Assembly: GCA_033964015.1 (NCBI GenBank)
Contig: JAWWUD010000052.1
Location: forward strand, 620,001-684,000
Length of the DNA stretch: 64,000 nucleotides
Direction of reading: 5' to 3'
From: Scolanthus callimorphus
Lineage: Eukaryota > Cnidaria > Anthozoa > Actiniaria > Edwardsiidae
Shown here: one piece after another, positions 34,875 to 47,431 of the stretch
How the letters are laid out: the number at the start of each line of letters is the position of its first letter
Numbering within the stretch: position 1 is the stretch's first letter
Notes under the pieces: generated by a model
The model's database searches: none
Seen by the model: the letters and a program-made list of their open reading frames with translations, nothing else
What the model was told of the DNA's origin: nothing
Made by a program: the position numbers and the translations under genes

Positions 34875-37800
34875 TTAGCCTAGCCTTCGCGCTTTGATTA
34901 CCCTAAACCCGAAGCACTAAACCATAAGGCCGTAAAAATCGAGTATTTCGGTTGCCCCTTTAGTGATGTTTAGCCTTTGGCGATCCGACGGTCCCTTTGC
35001 GCATACGCGAATTTGATATGTTACGTTAAATCCTCGCACCAGCCCGCTTCTTAACTTGCCTCTCTCCGCACTGACTGATATGTTCTTTGATAATAAACCA
35101 ATCCAATCCACTGCTGAAACGTAACAAAAGCGAAGCCCTATCTTCAGGCTATCTTGTTAATCTAAGGCAGCAATGTCAGGCTTCAGAATCCCTTTTTCTG
35201 TGATGTTTCTCGGTGGCTCTGTTGTCGGTGTTTTACCAAAGTCCTCGCGTCGCCTTTGCAGGTCACGATATGCTGTATCAATTGGTGGTATATTTTGAAC
35301 GTGCTTTTGTTACAAATTTGTAAAATTAAAAGCGGTTATCGGATTATTGCCTTTTGCATCAATTTTCCTGACAATAGACTTAAAGGTGGGCTGACCACAA
35401 GAATGGCCTTTCCTTCGAAGCGGGTTCACGATTCGCTGAAATCCTTGATTGTATTACAGCTCTTCTCGTGTCTCTTACTATGTCCGCCTCGAAAAACTAC
35501 GAAGCTTTCAGTCCCGCGTGATGATGAATTAAAGTTGTCACTCCTGATTAAGCCAGCCGAGGAGTCAGAACCCGCATTGCTAATTAAGCCCTAAAAGGTA
35601 GTCCAAGAATGGCAAAAAATAACCGGAGGTCTTCTCGCCAAATGGGAAATCCCAAACAGTGTTCCGATCGCCCAGCGAAGCCACCACGTCTTGCAAACTT
35701 GTTATAGTTTCCCTCCTGAATTCACTTAAAAATCAATTAACAGAGATAGTAGAAACAGCAAGGGGGCTTTCGAGGATTACAGATTCTTGAGGCTGGGGCC
35801 TTATTTACATTCGGCAGAGTTTGAACTATCTCTCCTACTGGATAGAAGGCCAAAGTCGGGCAACAAGAGTGTTGTTGATTTTTCGATGATATTTAGGCTA
35901 GCAAGCACCGCGTCGTGCGCGTGTCATAGTACATTTCATTTAGCCATTCATAAATTGGCTGTTAAGTACCTCAGTATTTATTCATATTTCACCTCAGCTA
36001 TAGGGATTGTTGATCTTTCTCGCTTTTATTCTATCAACAAAGGTCAAATTTAGAGCTAAAGCCAGGCTTTTGCCAGTGCTGAGAGACCCTTAGCCAGTTT
36101 CGAGTGTAAGTTGGAATATTTGACAGCTTATCAAAACGTGATTTTTTGTTTGACATCCCTAGGAAGTGTATTTGAATAAAATTGACTTTGTTATTAAGCG
36201 TACTTTCTTGACTTAGGTTTTTGCTATGTAAATAATTTTCAAGGTGACATGAAATTGCATGAACAATGCACTGTCTAAGCCATCGCAAACAAAGCCTATA
36301 TATAGTGAGAAAGCTTCAGTTTGAATACTAAAATCATGTTAAAGGAAGTGAAATATCAATCAAGGAGACAGCTAAAATGGATTAAGATTTGAAAAAAGCA
36401 AACATTCATTTTTCGATCATTTTATTTTACGGATGTTCACAAATCTAATATTATTATTAGATATTTACAATTGTTTACCTTGATTCCCTTTTATATAGGA
36501 AACATAAACTTTAAAGGTTATGAACTTTAAGCCATTGTTCCGCTTCGAAGACTTTCTATTGCGGTAAATGAGGTCTAAATCGAAATTTCATTGGGGGTAC
36601 ATATAGAGAAACAAGCACCAGAAAGCTTTTCAAAATAATCGCCCACAGTTGAGAAACAAAGCAAATTTGAGAAATATTAATTGAGCAAATTTTAGCACCG
36701 AATGTTTTAGTTAAAACATCACACTGTGCAAATTGAGTCATAGAGACGCTGAATTGATTCATATTTTACGGCTATATTGCCTAGCTAATAAGCTTCGCTG
36801 TTTTATAAGGCCTCATTTTATCTATTCAGTCGCACTGATTCCGCGGAAGCCGTGGAGTCATAAATGTGACTCATCCAATAGTTAGAACGCCTTTTGCCAT
36901 TTTTTCCGGTAATTAAGGCCTTTTAAAGCCCACCACGGGGAATTGTCTATGACTCAAGCATGAATTTTTCATTCATACTTCGTTGCAAGCTAATGCTAAA
37001 TATATCTTTAGTGAACGATCTTCTGCCGACTCCCAGGATGGCTTCAAATTTCATAGAGTTAACCCCCTTCGAGTGAAGTCTTCAAAACACGAGATAATTG
37101 TGGCTCCAATCTTCATGCCCCGGTGCTAAAATACAAAAGATACGCTGGTGTGGAATTTATCTTCTAATCTGTTAACTGATCCCTTGACAAGTAACTCGAA
37201 AAAGGGCCGACTGATATATTTTGCCCACAGCAGACAAAATGTATGCAAGCATCGTTGAAAAATAAAATTTAGTAAGAGTGAAAGTACAAGTTATTTTTTG
37301 TATTTTGGTCTGAAAGCAAGCCAAGCTGCTTTGTTGACTAGATTTTGCCAGAATACAGCTATATAATTTTGCCAGAATACAGCTATATAAACAGAATTTG
37401 AAATGGCAAATCACAGTAAATTACGGTTGTTGATTTATGGTCAGGGTTTTAATAAGTCAAATTATATATGCTGTATTGTGGCACAGAGGCGGTGCAAGTG
37501 GGTCGAGAGTACAGGATTGTTTTGGCGGGAACAACCGAGCCTTAAATTTCTGCGGGGCACTAACATCAGCGCCAGATAAAATAAACATTGCATGCAAACA
37601 AAAATTATTTTAGGGAAAACTCACGAAAATGTCATTGAAAAGTTGATAAATTATGGCGGCGAAAAGACGATAGCTTGATATTGCGTCTGAATTTATAATT
37701 GCGTGTGGGTATGGTAACCTGTGGAAACGGCGCCGAAGTAAGAAGCGTCTTTTATATTGACAGTCGAAAGACCCTACGACTTGCATGAAACAGTTTTATT

Positions 37801-38597
37801 GTTAATTTTAGTATTATTTTGAAGCTATGAAGTGAACAGACATATTCAAAATATGCCTGCTAAATTTGAATATAAAGGATAACGCAGAAGATTGCGGATG
37901 GAGCCAGACTGAATTCACTACTTCCGCCACGTTGATCATTTTCGTGCCCATAAAACACAGTCCGGACATCTAGTCTTTAAATTTATCTTATCCTGTTTTC
38001 CTTTTTTGCTAAAAAAAAAGGCATTCTCGAAAAGCAGAGAGAAAACGACAACACCCTTCTTGAAAACGCGCCTTGTTTTTGATTCCTTTAAAAATGCTTG
38101 GGTCACTAAAAACCACGCATAGTGGCTCCGAACTTTCCACAGTGTAATTTCCCACACAGCTTCCTGTTCATTCCCCGCTCTAGTCTAGATTGTTCGATGG
38201 ACTATTGAAAATACTTCCCCCGATCTCATTCCCTATATACTTCACCACGTTCGTAAGTCACGCACTTGTGGAACTCTGCTAAGACCCGGTCCACACGTAT
38301 CCGGATATTTTCGAAAACGGAGATTTTTTCTCCGTTGTCCCCACGTATACGCGAAAACGATTCGAATACGGTACGCAAGACTTCGCCTATCGGGCCATTC
38401 TCGTACCCAGAGCTTCCCATCTCGTCACTTCGCAGAGTCGCTGATTGGCTGATTTTGAACGTTGGAGCATGCGCTGAAAGATCTTTCTCTCAACGGCTCT
38501 GTATAAAAATCTACTAACTCTGTCCAGCAGTTCAGAACAGACAAGCAAAGCAGCCTAGCCTTGCTATACACGCTAACATACGACTAAATATGCTGCT

Positions 38598-38952
38598 TTA
38601 AAGGGGCACTGTCACGGTTGTTTAAAAAAAAAATGTTATAAAATGAGACCAGTGATCTACATAAACAACTCAGAATCCTATTTATATTCTTATTTAGTCT
38701 TAGAAAGAAAAATGAACTGAAACTTGCATTATATAGGCATTCTCTCCCTTTCTCGGGAGATTTTCCCATACATTTACTGGATTTGCTGGAGGAAATTTGA
38801 ACATTGTCGTCCCATGTTTTCACTATCCGCCCCCCCCCCCCCCCCCCCCCCCCCCCTTCAGATATTCCTGGCTACGCCGCTGTTTCTGGTGAATCTGACT
38901 GCATTTATAGCTACCTAAATTAACCCTAAAATCGTGACAGTGCCCTTTTAAA
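38598..38952. repeat. MITE (GGGCACTGTCACG) invaded by a G/C-rich fragment
   Basis: TTTAAAGGGGCACTGTCACG and its near-complement at 38927-38952 form the ends. The interior holds a 27-base C run (38830-38856) followed by a hAT-like end reading CAGCGGCGTAGCCAGG on the minus strand (38867-38882). Confidence 0.75.
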
Positions 38953-39740
38953 TAGGGCATGTCACGATTTTGAGGCAAATTTAGGTTACTTAATGTAGTC
39001 AAATTCAAACGAAATGAGCAAAGTAATAATCTAGGTTTGTTAAATAACCTTTCAACTGCTAGATGAGCACAACTTTTTATACACAGGAAAAAATTGCGTA
39101 AAAACATTAATGGTTTTGGTAGCGTTTTTCCATTAATGTACTATAACATTAATGGGAAAGTGTGGTCTTCCCATCAACATCATTAATGGAAAGTGTGGTC
39201 TTTTCATTAACATTTTTCACACATTAATGGGAACACGCTACCAAAACCATTAATGTGTTAAGAAATTTGTCCCTGTGATATATCGAGCGGATGGAATTGG
39301 ACTACGAAATGACATTTTTGATTTCTGTTCAGGCTGAACAGTTTTCAACTTGGAAATTTGAGCGAAAGCTATAAAATCTTATGTAATAATGCCTATATAA
39401 TGCAAGTTTCAGTTCCTTTGACTTTAAAATAAATACCGCCCTGATGAAGGACTGAAAGTAGAGTCCGAAACGTCGGCACAAATCTTGTCTGTTTTGTCCT
39501 CTCTCTCTATTTGTCTTCGATTTTATTGGGAGATTGCATCCATTTTGGATCCAGATCCATCGCTGTTAGTGTTTTCAAAACTATTTTAAGCCTATTTTAA
39601 TTTTTCAAAACTATTTAAAGTTCCTTTGTCTTTATAACACTAAATAATAGTATAATGTAGGATTCTGAGATGTTTATGTAGATCACTGGACTTGTTTTAT
39701 AAATTTTGTTGAAACAACCGTGACACAGCCCCTTTAAACA
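38953..39740. repeat. Related element with a nested palindrome
   Basis: It begins GGGCATGTCACGATTTTGAG and ends CAACCGTGACACAGCCCCTT, the same theme as its neighbour. A nested palindrome spans about 39082-39278 (CATTAATGGTTTTGGTAGCG and complement). Confidence 0.65.
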
Positions 39741-40439
39741 TATGTTTCATTGACTCGTTGGACTCGTTGTCATGTGTGTTCGTGTAACCAGGGCAATACA
39801 GTACATCCGATACATAACATATCGGATACTTTCCGGCTGGCGAGTGGTTTATGGAACCTCATTAGCTAGAGAATAATATGCTCAACTCAGGAACTTACAT
39901 ATTCAGAAAAAAAAGAGAATCATCTAGATGGCGCTTTTTTAAATAATGAAAAAGTAATCAACGGCTAAAAACTTGTTTGCGGGACAATAAGTCTAATTAC
40001 GTCATTGATGATTGGCTTGCATTCAAAATCCAAACCATCAAAACCTTTTTGGCTCGGATTGAAGTCAGACAAATCCACTCTGTGTCTAAAGTAAATGATA
40101 ACATAAATCACAGTACAATCTACACGTCGCTGTAATGTATATGGTTTACTGTGAGTGATCGTTTTTTATTCGTGGTTTTATATTTACGATTCATTTTGTT
40201 AAAGTATGTACATTGAAAGTACAATATATAGTTTTCGATTTGCAAAATTGTAAGTGTAAGTTATCGTTTTCTTTTATAGACGTTAGAATAGACATTTTCG
40301 AAATATCCCACTGCTCGTTTGATTTCTTTTGAAATGTGTTCCATAGACCAGAAATTGAATAGAGTTTTATTTATACTTTTGAAATGGAAAACAATAAACA
40401 ATGACAACAAACGAGGAGAATAAAGGATTGCATATCAAG

Positions 40440-40672
40440 ATAACAGTGTCGTCTTTTAGTGATCGAGCGGGCTTCCTGTGGTGTCTTGTCTACCTTGTTT
40501 ACAGGTTCTTGACCGTGAAAAACACAGTGGAAAATCTAACATCTTTTCTCGAGTTCTGGTTGAGTTTTAAGCTTTCTAGGTCAATAAAAATAGTGAAAAA
40601 ACAAATATAGTTTGCAGATATTTCCTTATAAGGAAGTTGAAGAAAGTCGACACTTTTTCAAGGGAACTATGA
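40440..40672 (+). repeat. Dispersed repeat, inverted partner of 53312-53570
   Basis: CTTCCTGTGGTGTCTTGTCT, TTCTTGACCGTGAAAAACAC and CTTCCTTATAAGGAAGTTGA recur in reverse at 53.3-53.6 kb. A more diverged relative lies at 61540-61870. Confidence 0.75.
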
Positions 40673-40702
40673 TATGGGATATTTCGAAAAGGGTCTATTG
40701 TC

Positions 40703-40910
40703 CAGGGGGGTAACTAGGGGGGTGGGGGGAGGTCCTGGGGTGCATGTGACACCCCCTTTTGAGAAGAAAAATACAGCAAACATTAAGAAAAAATCGGAAT
40801 GCTGGAAAGGGCCACCATACAGACACTGACATACCGACATGTATATTAGAGAGCATTTGTACAGATGTGACAGATGTCCCCCCCGTTCTCAAATCCTGGC
40901 TACACCCCTG
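40703..40910. repeat. hAT-like MITE, 208 bases
   Basis: The ends are CAGGGGGGTAACTAGG and, read on the minus strand, CAGGGGTGTAGCCAGG. No clear 8-base duplication flanks it. Confidence 0.6.
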
Positions 40911-43080
40911 TTCTCGATATGTATGTTATTGTCAGGGGGGTGTCGTTGGATTAAAAGATAGCAAACTAAAAGAGGGAATCGTTTTGTACCGTTTCCATAG
41001 GAACAAGGGATTTAAAGTTATTTTATTTCTATCCTGTTGTGCAGCCATATCTGCATAGTTTCCCAATTAAAAATAAGTAAACATGCAATTTCATGCAGTT
41101 AGATGTTAAATGTAGCGTCTACTGACGAAAACAACGCTCTTATAATATTATAATGTAATTTTACTTTAAAAGGGAATCCCGACTGTTTAGCCTTTTCAAG
41201 CTCGAAGAAATTTAAACAACTCAAAAACATTTGCCAAAGCTTTATAACTTTGAATTTGAACGAAAACTTCCAAGAATTGTAGTGGCGTTTTGATTAATTC
41301 AGCATTTTGGTTTAGGCTTGGTAACCTCGCTAAATGCTATTTGATTACCACAGGGAACTCGTGCAACTCGTCCCATGTTTATCAAGATAAACGCGGCAGT
41401 CAAATTTGTATCCCCCTGTTCATGTTTACAATGCGAAAAAAGACTGTTCTCTATACTGTCCATATCTTCACTGGCGTTTTACTCTCATAGGAATGCTAGC
41501 AGTCTATTTCACTTTAATGCCTGGGTCAAAGGGACCACGCCCTGTTTAGCATTCAATTCGTTCTTAGTTAACATACGTCCAACGTATCCTTCCAATTCCC
41601 TTACAATATTGAATACCTCAACGTCCTTGATAATTTTTATAAGCTGCCGTTACCATGGAAACCAAAGCCTAACCTTTGACCTCTATTTCAAAATTTTTCG
41701 TTTCAAAGCTTGACGAGGAGTGGAAAATGCAAACAAACCTGCAATTAAAATGAAGCAATAGGCCATACCTTCAAGTTTATCAGGCAAACTAGATATCGTG
41801 CAAACATTAACGAAGTTATTGGTAGATATCATATTTCACAATGTCCAAAAATAGGTTTCCTGATGAAATGGACATCATATCTAGTTGGACCAGTGATACT
41901 TGTTCTAGCATTAATTACATAACGTCTTAATATCCTTGGAATTTTTGCCTTCCCCTTCCTCGCGAGGCAGTTTTTAAAATTTCCTTTCTTCTGAGTTCAA
42001 AGGTCACATTCCACGTTGCCATGGGGATGTCAACCGGAATTTGTTTACCTTTTGCCGAACAGCAATCCTAAATAATAAATGAATGGTTAAGATTAAAAGT
42101 TCTCGATATAAAACACCCCCTCAGGTTTTTGAGCCGCCATTTTGAAACCAACTAAGACCCAGGCATTAACAAAGCTGAGCTCTCCAGTGATTTTTTTTTT
42201 GCGCGCGGGATTCCTGTGTTGTCCTTTCCGCGACACAGGAATCCCGGACGCCAAAAAATCAAATATCCGAAAAATAAAAACACACTGGAGAGCAGGCTAG
42301 GCAGGTGGACATTAATAAATCAACCTTCAGCTGTTCTGATTTGCAGCGATAATGTAAATACGAACATATCCAATAACAAATCATTTTTATTGAAAAGAGA
42401 CTGTTTTTCCTACAGAGGAAAATGCTTCAATTTATTATTCCATGCTGCGTGGCAAGATGTTGTCGGAATTTTGATCCACGTCAGACGCTGTCAAGTTATG
42501 AAATCATCTTACGATATTCTAATTTCTAGATATATCTAATGTCGCCCATTATTAAGTGTACCATATCCATCTGTCATGGTGAAGATACTTAACATAAATC
42601 AACAGATCTCACTTTACCTCGTGTCTGTACTGTAATAGATGCACAGGTGACGTCATAGCGTGTCGTGAACAAAAGAGTACGTGACTGTTGCTCATGACAC
42701 GCTGTTATATGTTTCCTGTGCACATGGGCCCCACGGGACAGATGTTGAAGTGAGGGAGCTTATTAGGTACAATGTACGTCAAAGTGTGTTTGTGTGTGAG
42801 AACTTAGGAAAACCTGCAGTACGGTGGGATGATGCTTTCCCCCCCCCCCCCCCCCCCCAAAAAAAAAGCAAAAAAAAACACAAAAACAAATCTGCTTCGC
42901 ACGGAGGAAAAAAGAGATCTTCTTGTCTTCTACAGCACAGTTAAAGATCTTCTTGAGAGGCGGGGTTCGACCGAGGCAAGTTGCCGGGCAAGTGGGTCCC
43001 GCTGAGCCGGGGTGATTTTCCCGTTGAGTGTAGTAGTCAAGCTATGGGGGAGACAACCTTTCACCCTGAGTGGGCGCGCT

Positions 43081-43310
43081 TAAGCCTGGTGCACACTTGC
43101 GACATAACGACATAAGAAACATGTCACGCGAACAAAATTTAGTGGTTTCAAGAAGTTGAAGTAGTCAAAAAATAACATAAGATTGCTTTGGTGAAGTAAT
43201 CTAATGAAGATCCATGGAAAATGTTGATTGTTTCAATTATTTTCCCGTACTTTTTTCGTTGCAACATAACGTATTTATGTCGTTATGTCGCTAGTGTGCA
43301 CCAGGCTTTA
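43081..43310 (+). repeat. MITE (AAGCCTGGTGCACAC), copy 1
   Basis: The terminal arms of about 35 bases are AAGCCTGGTGCACACTTGCG and ACATAACGACATAAG with their complements. The body contains ATTGCTTTGGTGAAGTA and CATGGAAAATGTTGATTG. Confidence 0.88.
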
Positions 43311-43502
43311 CTCCAACGATCGATTGTACTAGGCATTTGGAAGTGCAAGCTTTTGAATGCTAGGCAGGTAGACATAGGTGTTACACGCGTACTTGAAAAT
43401 TGAATACTGTTTAACGAGTGGTTATCCCACATCCATGTTGTTTAAACTTTAAAAAGGAGGCATGCAAGGAGTTCTCCTCCTGTGTCGATAATCTGTTTTC
43501 CG

Positions 43503-43697
43503 TAAAGCCTGGTGCACACTAGCGACATAACGACATAAGGACGTTATGTCGCAACGAAAATGCATGGAAAAATAATTGAAATAATCAATGTTTTCCATGG
43601 ATCATCATTGGGGTACTTCACCAAAGCAATCTTATGCTATTTTTGTCGACTTGATGTTTTTCTTATGTCGTTATGTCGCAGGTGTGCACCAGGCATA
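43503..43697 (-). repeat. MITE (AAGCCTGGTGCACAC), copy 2, opposite orientation
   Basis: It has the same arms. The body is the reverse complement of copy 1 (CAATGTTTTCCATGGAT, TACTTCACCAAAGCAAT), so the two sisters lie 190 bases apart in inverted orientation. Confidence 0.88.
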
Positions 43698-43789
43698 AGA
43701 AGCGCAAGACTTTGAATTATCTCTGTTCTCCTGTATCAGTGCTTTTGTTTTAAAGCGCATTCAAAGAGTTAACGTACTAAGTCCGTTTT

Positions 43790-44040
43790 TGTTGTTGTTG
43801 TTCGTATCGTCTTGTTTTGTAATGTGAGGTTGTTGTTGTTGTTGTTGTTTTTTTTTTCTTCTCCTGAGACAGGGTGGATATAGTACACGGGTAGGGGGTA
43901 GGGGGTAAAATGTAAAAAATGATGTCTTAAAAAAATGTAAGAGCACAATAATCTATATTATTAAAAAAAAAAGTCGTAATAAAAAAAAAAGAAAAAAAAA
44001 AGTAATTCAATAAAACAAAAAAAAGAAAAAAAAAAGTGCT
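43790..44040. repeat. GTT microsatellites and A-rich tract
   Basis: (GTT)n tracts at 43790-43803 and 43829-43848 precede poly(A)-rich sequence at 43929-44036. Confidence 0.8.
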
Positions 44041-44208
44041 TTTGTTTCAACATGGATTTGGCTTTTGGGAGTTTGCGAGTTTCTGTTCCGCTAGCCCAAC
44101 TCAGCATGAAACCAATCAGGTTATTGCTTTGTTTTGTCTAGTGCAGACGACTGGTCTTCCGTCTCGAGATTTATATGTTTTTTGACGCGACCGAAGCCAG
44201 TCGCCTGT

Positions 44209-44393
44209 ACTAGAGAAATTTCTGCAGAAACCCATCCATGGGAAAAGCTGAATTTCCCAAGGCACTCGCACGGGAAGTGTTCGAAATTCACATGGATAGC
44301 CATGGGAAATCCGAACACTTTCCATTCATCTACCATGGGAAATTCAGCTTTTCCCGTGGATCGGTTTCTGCAGAAATTCCCTGTGAGTTAGGG
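44209..44393. repeat. Palindromic MITE (TTTCTGCAGAAACCCATC), copy 1
   Basis: AATTTCTGCAGAAACCCATC with CATGGGAAAAGCTGAATTTC forms the left arm. The complement ends at CAGAAATTCCCTGTGA. The interior is rich in CCATGGGAAAT. It lies 92 bases past the L4 donor. Confidence 0.85.
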
Positions 44394-44484
44394 CCGGGAA
44401 ACAAGCACCTGAAGAATTCAAATGTTGACTGGGGGCACAGAAACTCCCGAAATCCCCAAACAAAAATTCAGCTTTAATACAAAC

Positions 44485-44663
44485 CTTTCGTCTTTGCTGA
44501 ACTTCTTCGGGTCCTGACGACAAGTCTGGATTCGTTTGGGTTCTGCTGACACACCCTGCGCTCTTGCCCGTGGGTAGGAGGGAGGAGGCATTACTGACAT
44601 CAGCTTTTCGGTCTTGTTTTCCAGATCCACTATGGTGTTCTCTTGCTCCCTTATCGTCATTAC
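44485..44663 (-). CDS. PRKG1: PRKG1-like long isoform, end of zipper and autoinhibitory exon L4
   Basis: The exon has 59 codons plus two bases between acceptor atttcgcag and donor gtttgt. Residues 1-25 finish the coiled coil (VMTIREQENTIVDLENKTEKL). A Pro linker follows (MPPPSYPRARA), and then QGVSAEP, the PKG pseudosubstrate that occupies the catalytic cleft when cGMP is absent. In PRKG1-alpha the equivalent segment is RAQGISAEP (family knowledge). The exon ends KKFSKDE plus AG, and the next common exon supplies G TCC, giving ERSKELIKEA, just as PRKG1-alpha reads SERSKDLIKEA. Sister foldback elements flank the exon at 44.2-44.4 kb and 44.9-45.1 kb. Confidence 0.92.
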
Positions 44664-44913
44664 CTGCGAAATGGTGAGCTTCTTTAACCGTGGCCATGTG
44701 ATTAATATTCCTTTTCCCTGCGAGAAGAGACCTCTTTTCCTTTGTATTGCCTGCTAGGACCAGCAAATACACTAGAAAAGAGGCTTCTGCTAGTAGGGAA
44801 GCTATTCCTGGGGCAAATAATCGGAGTAATTAAGGGGAGATCCAGATTTTGGAAATGGGGTGCGCGTTTTTCTGGTCTGAAGAGTCAGATTTGGTAATAA
44901 GGCTACTAGAACC

Positions 44914-45092
44914 ACAGGGAATTTCTGCAGAAACCCATCTATTGGAAAAGCTGAATTTCCCATGGTTGAAAAATGTGCAGAAGTGTTCGGATTTCCCATG
45001 GCTATCCAGTGACTTATTCCGAACATTTCCCATGCGTGTGCCTGGGAAATTCCGATTTTCCCATGGATGGGTTTCTGCAGAATTCCCTGTGA
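44914..45092. repeat. Palindromic MITE (TTTCTGCAGAAACCCATC), copy 2
   Basis: It has the same arms and CCCATGG-rich core as copy 1, and lies 250 bases upstream of exon L4 in transcript sense. The pair flanks the exon. Confidence 0.85.
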
Positions 45093-45972
45093 ACTTAGTG
45101 CTTGGGGCTGCATTTTTGTATTGCAAAGTGTGGCGCGTAGCACGTGTTTCTAGCAACACACGACCTCGCTGTTATATAGTTCGGCAGTTGGATTTTTCTA
45201 CGTTGTCAATCAATGCGAATCATGCGAGCCAATCAGATCCTTTACACTACCGCTTCGCCTGCAGTCGGCCTGGCTTCCCTAAGGAATATGGGTTGATTCA
45301 GAGTTCAGCTTCCTTGCAATGATGCAAGGGGAATGTAGTTTTACAAGTCGATTCCTTGCTGAGTTACTTAAATTCCTTGCTGAGTGCTTTAGTTATGGCC
45401 AGTTTCCACCATGACTTATATGTCCTAAAACGTTGATAATTACTGATTCTAGTCCTTATGTACCATTCCCGCGTGTCCAATGATGTCCCAATTAGTCGAA
45501 TATCACGCCGGTGCCAGTGTCGTTTTGCCGAGAATTTTCTTTTATGGAAGTTTCTACTTATCATACATAACTTGGAATTCCAGAAGTTTCCTTTGCTTAT
45601 TCCTTACGCTAAATCAGCCAAAAATGTCGTCAAAATAAAACAATAATAAAGAAGAAGAAAACAATTCCGAAGAGAAACGTTGCTCGACTCTCCTAAATTA
45701 ATCAAACCCTCCCGCGTCGTGCGCAAATAATAATTCAAACACCTCCACTTATTGTTTGTCGTGTGCTCGGCTGGTGACCGCACGACCAGCCAAATGTCGT
45801 CAAAATAAAACATTAAAGAAAAAAGAAAGAAAGCAATTCCGAAGAGAAACGTTGTTCGTGTAGGCCGCCATCTTTGTTTTAACCCAAAAGAGCCTGGAAC
45901 TAGCTACACAGGTAGCCCGCGTGACGCACGCCTAGGTATTGACGAAAACCTTTCCTTGATATGAGTTCTTAC

Positions 45973-46083
45973 CTTAGACATGACATCCATCCGTAGGGTC
46001 CTGATTTCCTTGTGGAGAATTTCCAGTTCTCTCTTCTCCATGTCCTCTCTCTCTTTGATGATATTTTCGTACTCCCGGATGAC
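45973..46083 (-). CDS. PRKG1: PRKG1-like long isoform, coiled-coil exon L3
   Basis: This exact 37-codon exon (phase 0 to 0) is bordered by acceptor tttgtaccag and donor gtaaga. It encodes a continuous heptad-like helix: VIREYENIIKERED, EKRELEILHKEIRTL and RMDVMSK. Isoleucine, leucine and methionine recur at a/d spacing, with Glu, Lys and Arg between them. It extends the dimerisation coiled coil of the long isoform, so this form has a much longer zipper than the one-exon beta-like start at 34.7 kb. Because the exon is a multiple of three in phase 0, it could be skipped without changing frame. That is an inference only. Confidence 0.87.
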
Positions 46084-46571
46084 CTGGTACAAAAATATTT
46101 TTTGGCAAGCGCGCCTGATCAACATGTTCTCAAGATGCAGTTAAGGGATTCTCTACACTACTGCAATGGTTAGTTGACATGCGTAAGTGTCCCACTGTTG
46201 TAGGTTGCAGTAGTACACTTCGATAGAGCGCTCTGAAAAGAGCTCAGCAGTGAGTGGGGGTTCTATTTTTTTTACTATCTTAGAGTGTTCATTCATATAC
46301 ATTGCTTCGTTCTATTCATAGTCTTTAACAGAACGAAGATAGTCCCTAAAATAACGCATTTGCCAATTAGGGATAATCCCTAATCTTCTAACCATTTAGC
46401 TCGACTTAGCCATTTAGCTCGACTAGCTTTTGCTATTTCTAAATGGCTGGATCTCCTATCCATATTCTGATATGTTCTTATAAATCCTTGTATTCTACTA
46501 TTACGAGCGCTAAATAGAGATGTTGTTGTTGTTGTGATCTTGAGAACATGATGGCCTGATGTGTATCGGAC

Positions 46572-46858
46572 CAGTAGCATAATAATGGGCTCCGCTCAGT
46601 AGCATAATTTTGGGGCTCCGCTCAGTAGCATAATTATGGGGCTCCGCTCAGTAGCATAATTATGGGGCTCCGCTCAGTAGCATAATTTTGGGGCTCCGCT
46701 CAGTAGCATAATTATGGGGCTCCGCTCAGTAGCATAATTATGGGGCTCCGCTCAGTAGCATAATTACGGGGCTCCGCTCAATAGCATAATTATGGGGCTC
46801 CGCTCAGTAGCATAATTATGGGGCTCCGCTCAGTAGCATAATTATGGGGCTCCGGTAA
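46572..46858. repeat. 26-bp minisatellite, about 11 copies
   Basis: The unit GGGGCTCCGCTCAGTAGCAT(AATTAT) is repeated head to tail with rare TTTT, ACG and CAATAG variants. It lies in intron L2-L3. Confidence 0.93.
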
Positions 46859-47133
46859 TGCGTCTGTGTTCAGTTCCACTATTTGGGACGGACCATTTAT
46901 GGGGAGGGGTAGCTAATCCCCCCTCCCCCAAAAGAAACTATCGAGCAGTGTCTGACGACCCAGAAATAGCATATCACGCAAGCAAAGCTGGTGACGAAAA
47001 AAAATAGACTAAGCTTGCACTCTAAAACTATCAAAGTTTGAAAGTGTCAAACTTCCCAACATCCTCCCTCTCGCATGCAAACAAATTCAAGGGATGACAT
47101 AACCATCAACCTATGAGCGCTAGAAAAGCATAG

Positions 47134-47431
47134 CTCTTACAGCTAAAATCAGTGCATCGCGACCCGCGTTTTCAAAACATCGATTTGTTTTTGGCTTTGC
47201 ATTTCCACCAGTCAAATCTTATCAGCAAATCAGATTCTTGCCCTGTTTCGCCTAGTGCAGTCGCCTGGCTTTCCGTCGCGACCTTGCAGCCTGGTTTTAG
47301 TTCAGAGGGAAGCCAATTGACTGCCATAGGGCTCGACCGTTTGATTGGCGGAACAGCAAAGTAAAACATCAGAACATCATAGGATGTTTTTGAAAACGTA
47401 GGTTGCGATGCAACGGTTTTTGCTGTAAGAC
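47134..47431. repeat. MITE-like inverted repeat
   Basis: CTTACAGCTAAAATCAGTGC and GTTTTCAAAACATCG on the left match the complement of ATGTTTTTGAAAACG and TTTTTGCTGTAAG on the right. The body is noncoding. Confidence 0.8.

Larger units (their letters stand above)
34875..44484. other. Sequence between the short-form promoter and exon L4
   Basis: For the long form this is intron. Outside the listed repeats (34.9-37.3, 37.4-38.3, 41.0-42.2, 42.3-43.0 kb) I find no supported exon. A 24-base unit TTTTGCCAGAATACAGCTAT(ATAA) is doubled at 37343-37390. Confidence 0.55.

Noticed and set aside
42955..43075. GGGGTTCGACC with surrounding GC-rich sequence as a possible tRNA or SINE head
   Set aside because: No cloverleaf could be drawn.
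46572..46858. CRISPR-like regular array
   Set aside because: Units abut with no unique spacers, and the genome is eukaryotic; it is a minisatellite.
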